Below are positions 61,410 through 64,000 of a stretch of DNA of 64,000 nucleotides, one piece after another. Both the position numbers and the translations under genes were made by a program. Numbering within the stretch: the stretch's first letter is position 1; each line of letters opens with the position of its first letter. The DNA is from Porpolomopsis calyptriformis (lineage: Eukaryota; Basidiomycota; Agaricomycetes; Agaricales; Hygrophoraceae). The DNA is taken from contig OX621164.1 in NCBI GenBank assembly GCA_951640195.1, forward strand, positions 1,655,098-1,719,097. The letters are read 5' to 3'. The notes below the pieces were generated by a model, which was not told where the DNA came from, ran no database searches, and saw nothing but the letters and a program-made list of their open reading frames with translations.

Positions 61410-62675
61410 TCAGAGATCCAGATCATCGTCAGGATCATCGTCGTCGATATCATCTGCAGAATCTGGATCGTAATATATTGCAGCGGAAGCATTCTGAGCC
61501 AAGTTCCCCGGGACTTTGCCTAAACACAGAGGAAATAAGAGGATAGGAGAATTGTCAAATTGAGGGGATGGACATACCTTCGTGAGCGTAAGGGAGGGGA
61601 ACTTGGGCCCTTGACCGCTGTTGTGAAGAAGTGAGGGCGAGATTGAAAGTTAAATTTTGTGACAGCTCTGGTGCAGCCTAGAGAGCCTAGTGAGAGGACA
61701 GACGAAGAATACAGCGGAGACCACCACCTCTGCGGTGTCACTTCTAAGCACGCCCTTGAGAGAGTTCAAATCACCCAATTGGCATGCGCCACCGCACGCG
61801 TCGGACCAAGCCTCCAAAACGCGGTCAAGTGTCCTCCGTTTACTGGATCTGTCTCCGCCGTCTCGTACCAGGATTTGAACGGCAAATTCGGATGCTCCGG
61901 TTGCCCCGCGACTGCAGCCTTCTCCACCCCTCCCGAAAACGAGCCGATCAATCTCATATGTCCTCTCGCTGAATGGCAGGAAAACCTTCCAGAATTTCTC
62001 GGGAGGGGAAGTCGGGGGGGGTGAAACGAAGTACGCCTTTGCGAGGTGGGTGAGGAGGACTGGTGGATAGGCCGTTAGGTGGATAAGTGCGGAAGAGAAA
62101 GTCGGTTGGACTAAGAGCGTGATCAACTCCGAGGGCGAGAGGAGGTGGAGAACCAACCGAGATGGGTCTGTGTGTGTGCATGCGTGATTCAGCAGGCTGT
62201 TCCGGTAGGGAAGGCTGAAGGAATACCTGAGCGGACACGAATTTTGGAGAGTAGTTCGCGTAAGAACTGGTATGTCTGCGAGAGAGAGCCTATATCTGAG
62301 GCAAGGGTGTCGGCAGAATCTATAATCAGGTCCAATGGTCCACTAGAAGGTGCTGTCGAATGGCTCAGGACAAGATCCACGAAGCGGTTTAAACTTACCC
62401 GCGTCCAAAGCCGACAGAATTTCTTTGCGAGGGTCTGACCAGTCATCAGAGTATTTGGGAACTTTGTCTAAGAGATTGTACACGTCAAGAGACGGATTGG
62501 ATGTTGTGAGGCAAGATGGTGGGTAGAGGAGAGAGAACAACAAAGTACGGTCGCTCTTGCTCGCGATAAAGTCACGAAGGATGGGTAAACTTGATTGTGC
62601 GGCAGAGGATTGGAAAAGAATGAACGGTTGGCTCACACTCGCGGATTTGGTGAGTATGTCAGGGAGTAAAGGCAT
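61410..62675 (-). CDS. ELP5: Elongator subunit Elp5 (Iki1-type)
   Basis: Subunit of the Elp4-5-6 RecA-like ring of Elongator, which modifies wobble uridines in tRNA. About 345 aa in several exons. The N-terminus reads MPLLPDILTKSASVSQPFIL, then SLPILRDFIASKSDRTLL, the RecA-like strand and helix without a P-loop, as in Elp5. The middle has RLVLHLLSPSELITLLVQPT. The C-terminal tail is the family hallmark: KVPGNLAQNASAAIYYDPDS then a run of Asp ending PDDDLDL. Stop at 61410. The start codon lies only 20 bp after the stop codon of the upstream GNAT gene on the same strand. Confidence 0.85.
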
Positions 62676-62695
62676 GGTTGTTTATAAAGAGACTG

Positions 62696-63566
62696 TTAAT
62701 GAACGTTCATCCACTCTGCTCTCTCCAAAACTCTAGTACCAAGTTTCCACCCAAATACCCCAACCGTCTCTGTGTGTTCTTCGAGGTAAAATCCAGCCGA
62801 TCGCAGACTCTGCTGTGTGTACCGCATCAGCGGCGAGTCGTCAGCCTTGATCCGTTCGAGCGAAGAATCGGCGTCGAATGCGTGTCGAACGGCATGTGCG
62901 AGCAAGTCGTCCTGAACACCGCTTCCGCGGTAGGGTTCGTCGACGTAGAAGTGGCGTATCACCGCGATTGACGACGACTTCTGCTTCTCGTCCTTTTTAT
63001 TTTTGGAAGGAACTTGGTCGGATATGAACTCCAGGGTTGCATCTAGAGCAAGCAGACCGACGAATTGTTCGTTGAATTCCAGAATCCATAATCCAGAAGA
63101 CGGCGAATGAGAGTAGTAAGAACGAATATCAATCATGTCCCGGCGACGGAGAGCGTCTTGGGTACGTTTTTCAAAGTAGGGTCGATTCAGCCTATTGGCC
63201 GTCAGAACGCATCTCGTCCATAAAAGAACGTCACCAACCAATCGACTAAAGCCAATATCGGGACAGCCATGGCCGCAAAGGCAGGCAAAGGACGGAGATA
63301 GGCCCAATTCCCGTGTTCGGGGACGTCAGGCCACCAGTGCATGTACTCGATGAACATGCACGACAGCGCGACCCATATGCTGAGGGTCAATGGATGCGTG
63401 TAGACTGGTTTTAAGATGTTAATCCCAACTACCCCGCTTGCGAAGGAGACTCACCACGTTGATTTGCAACCGCGAGGGATTCCATGTTAGATTTTCCGAC
63501 GATGAACCGCACCTCCTTGTCGTCGGACGGTTCAAACGAACGGATGTGTGCGGTGGGCTCAACCAT
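62696..63566 (-). CDS. Membrane-associated GNAT acetyltransferase (NAT8-like)
   Basis: About 255 aa in three exons, starting MVEPTAHIRSFEPSDDKEVR at 63566. Two hydrophobic segments (LSIWVALSCMFIEYM; AFAAMAVPILALVDW) split the GNAT fold between its first helix and second strand, as in NAT8-type enzymes. The acetyl-CoA region is IRHFYVDEPYRGSGVQDDLL (the Q/RxxGxG/A-like YRGSGV), then AHAVRHAFDADSSLERI and LRSAGFYLEEHTE. Acceptor substrate unknown. A longer N-terminus from upstream ATGs is possible but weaker. Divergent from the dienelactone hydrolase with 127 bp between starts, and only 20 bp upstream of Elp5. Confidence 0.82.
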
Positions 63567-63693
63567 TCTGGATGGGCTTCCACGTTGGTTTGGCCTTGGA
63601 GAGAGAGAGAAATGAACCCGGGTATATTTTTTTCGTAAAATGGGACCTGACCTGACAAACGTTTGACCCAAGCCTTTATCTGATAAGACAACG

Positions 63694-64000
63694 ATGCTCA
63701 TCACCCAAACCTTTCGCGATGTCCCCAGTAACCATAATCCAACCGGCCGACCTATCAGGATCTTTGTGATCTCTCCGGTGTTGCCCAGCTATCCAGAAGC
63801 TAAATTTCCAGGTCTGCAAGAACTTGTTCAGTACAGAAACACCTAACTGATTCTCACCCAGGCGTGGTATGTTTCAGGTGTGCACCACCATGTTGAAAGA
63901 AACGTATGTGGCTGCTGATATGCCTGGAGTGAAATTTATCAAGTCACTGGCCCTGTTGAGAGGTTCGCGAGCCAAATCGCTAGTCAGGGCTATGTCGTCG
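63694..64000 (+). CDS. Dienelactone hydrolase family protein (5' part)
   Basis: Alpha/beta hydrolase, cut by the right edge of the window. Exon 1 starts MLITQTFRDVPSNHNPTGRP. After two short introns the frame reads KFPGVVCFSEIYQVTGPVER then FASQIASQGYVV, typical of dienelactone hydrolases, in which the Glu of SEIYQVTGP lies near the active site. The catalytic Cys, Asp and His lie beyond the window. The middle exon is tiny (GC GTG GTA TGT TTC AG, about 17 bp). The splice choice is fixed by the conserved FSEIYQ. Confidence 0.85.

Overview
This window is nuclear DNA from a filamentous basidiomycete, most likely Agaricomycotina. The evidence is dense protein-coding genes on both strands, many introns of about 47-60 bp with GT-AG (a few GC-AG) borders, very short intergenic gaps, and proteins of basidiomycete type such as a Zn2Cys6 regulator, a golgin, Pil1 and a Thr-rich secreted wall-type protein. 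I cannot place the species. I found no tRNA, rRNA, CRISPR array, transposon or virus-like segment. Gene models below were built by hand from reading frames, splice signals and family conservation. Interior exon limits are exact only where stated.

Layout. 1-3.4 kb: end of an unidentified gene, FAP7 (AK6), a secreted Thr-rich protein, and cyclin H. 3.9-9.1 kb: SWI1 of the SWI/SNF complex, then an alpha-arrestin. 9.2-16.6 kb (minus strand): RAB5, a DH-PH Rho exchange factor and a 13-exon Zn2Cys6 regulator. 17.1-19.1 kb: ribosomal protein uL13 (L13a) and a triple-KH RNA-binding protein. 19.8-24.3 kb (minus): a large single-pass membrane glycoprotein and RAC1. 24.5-34.7 kb (minus): INO80 ATPase, a Fus3/Kss1-type MAP kinase and a NudE protein. 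34.8-42.9 kb: mitochondrial EF-Tu (plus), a C2H2 regulator (minus), a GRIP golgin and SPF30 (plus). 43.9-46.8 kb: a divergent pair of related bZIP-like genes. 46.9-54.7 kb: Pil1, eIF4E, an MTM1-type carrier, Vam7, a small secreted protein and the AMPK gamma subunit Snf4. 54.7-64 kb: an Ssh4/Ear1-type SPRY protein, aspartate aminotransferase, a Ser-rich protein, Elp5, a membrane GNAT, and the start of a dienelactone hydrolase.

The genes are mainly housekeeping and signalling functions and do not form one pathway cluster. Related functions do recur. RAC1, a RhoGEF, a MAP kinase and Snf4 are signalling genes. RAB5, Vam7, the GRIP golgin, the arrestin and Ssh4 concern endosomal, Golgi or vacuolar traffic, and the last two carry PY motifs for a Rsp5-type ubiquitin ligase. 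SWI1, INO80, cyclin H and Elp5 serve transcription or tRNA modification.

The points most worth a second look are: a 20-bp same-strand gap between the GNAT stop and the Elp5 start; the divergent bZIP-like pair; three GC-AG introns in RAC1 and EF-Tu; unusual insertions or duplications in RAB5, eIF4E and Pil1; repeated CACGTG palindromes in intergenic and promoter regions; and a reading-frame conflict in the small secreted gene near 52.7 kb.
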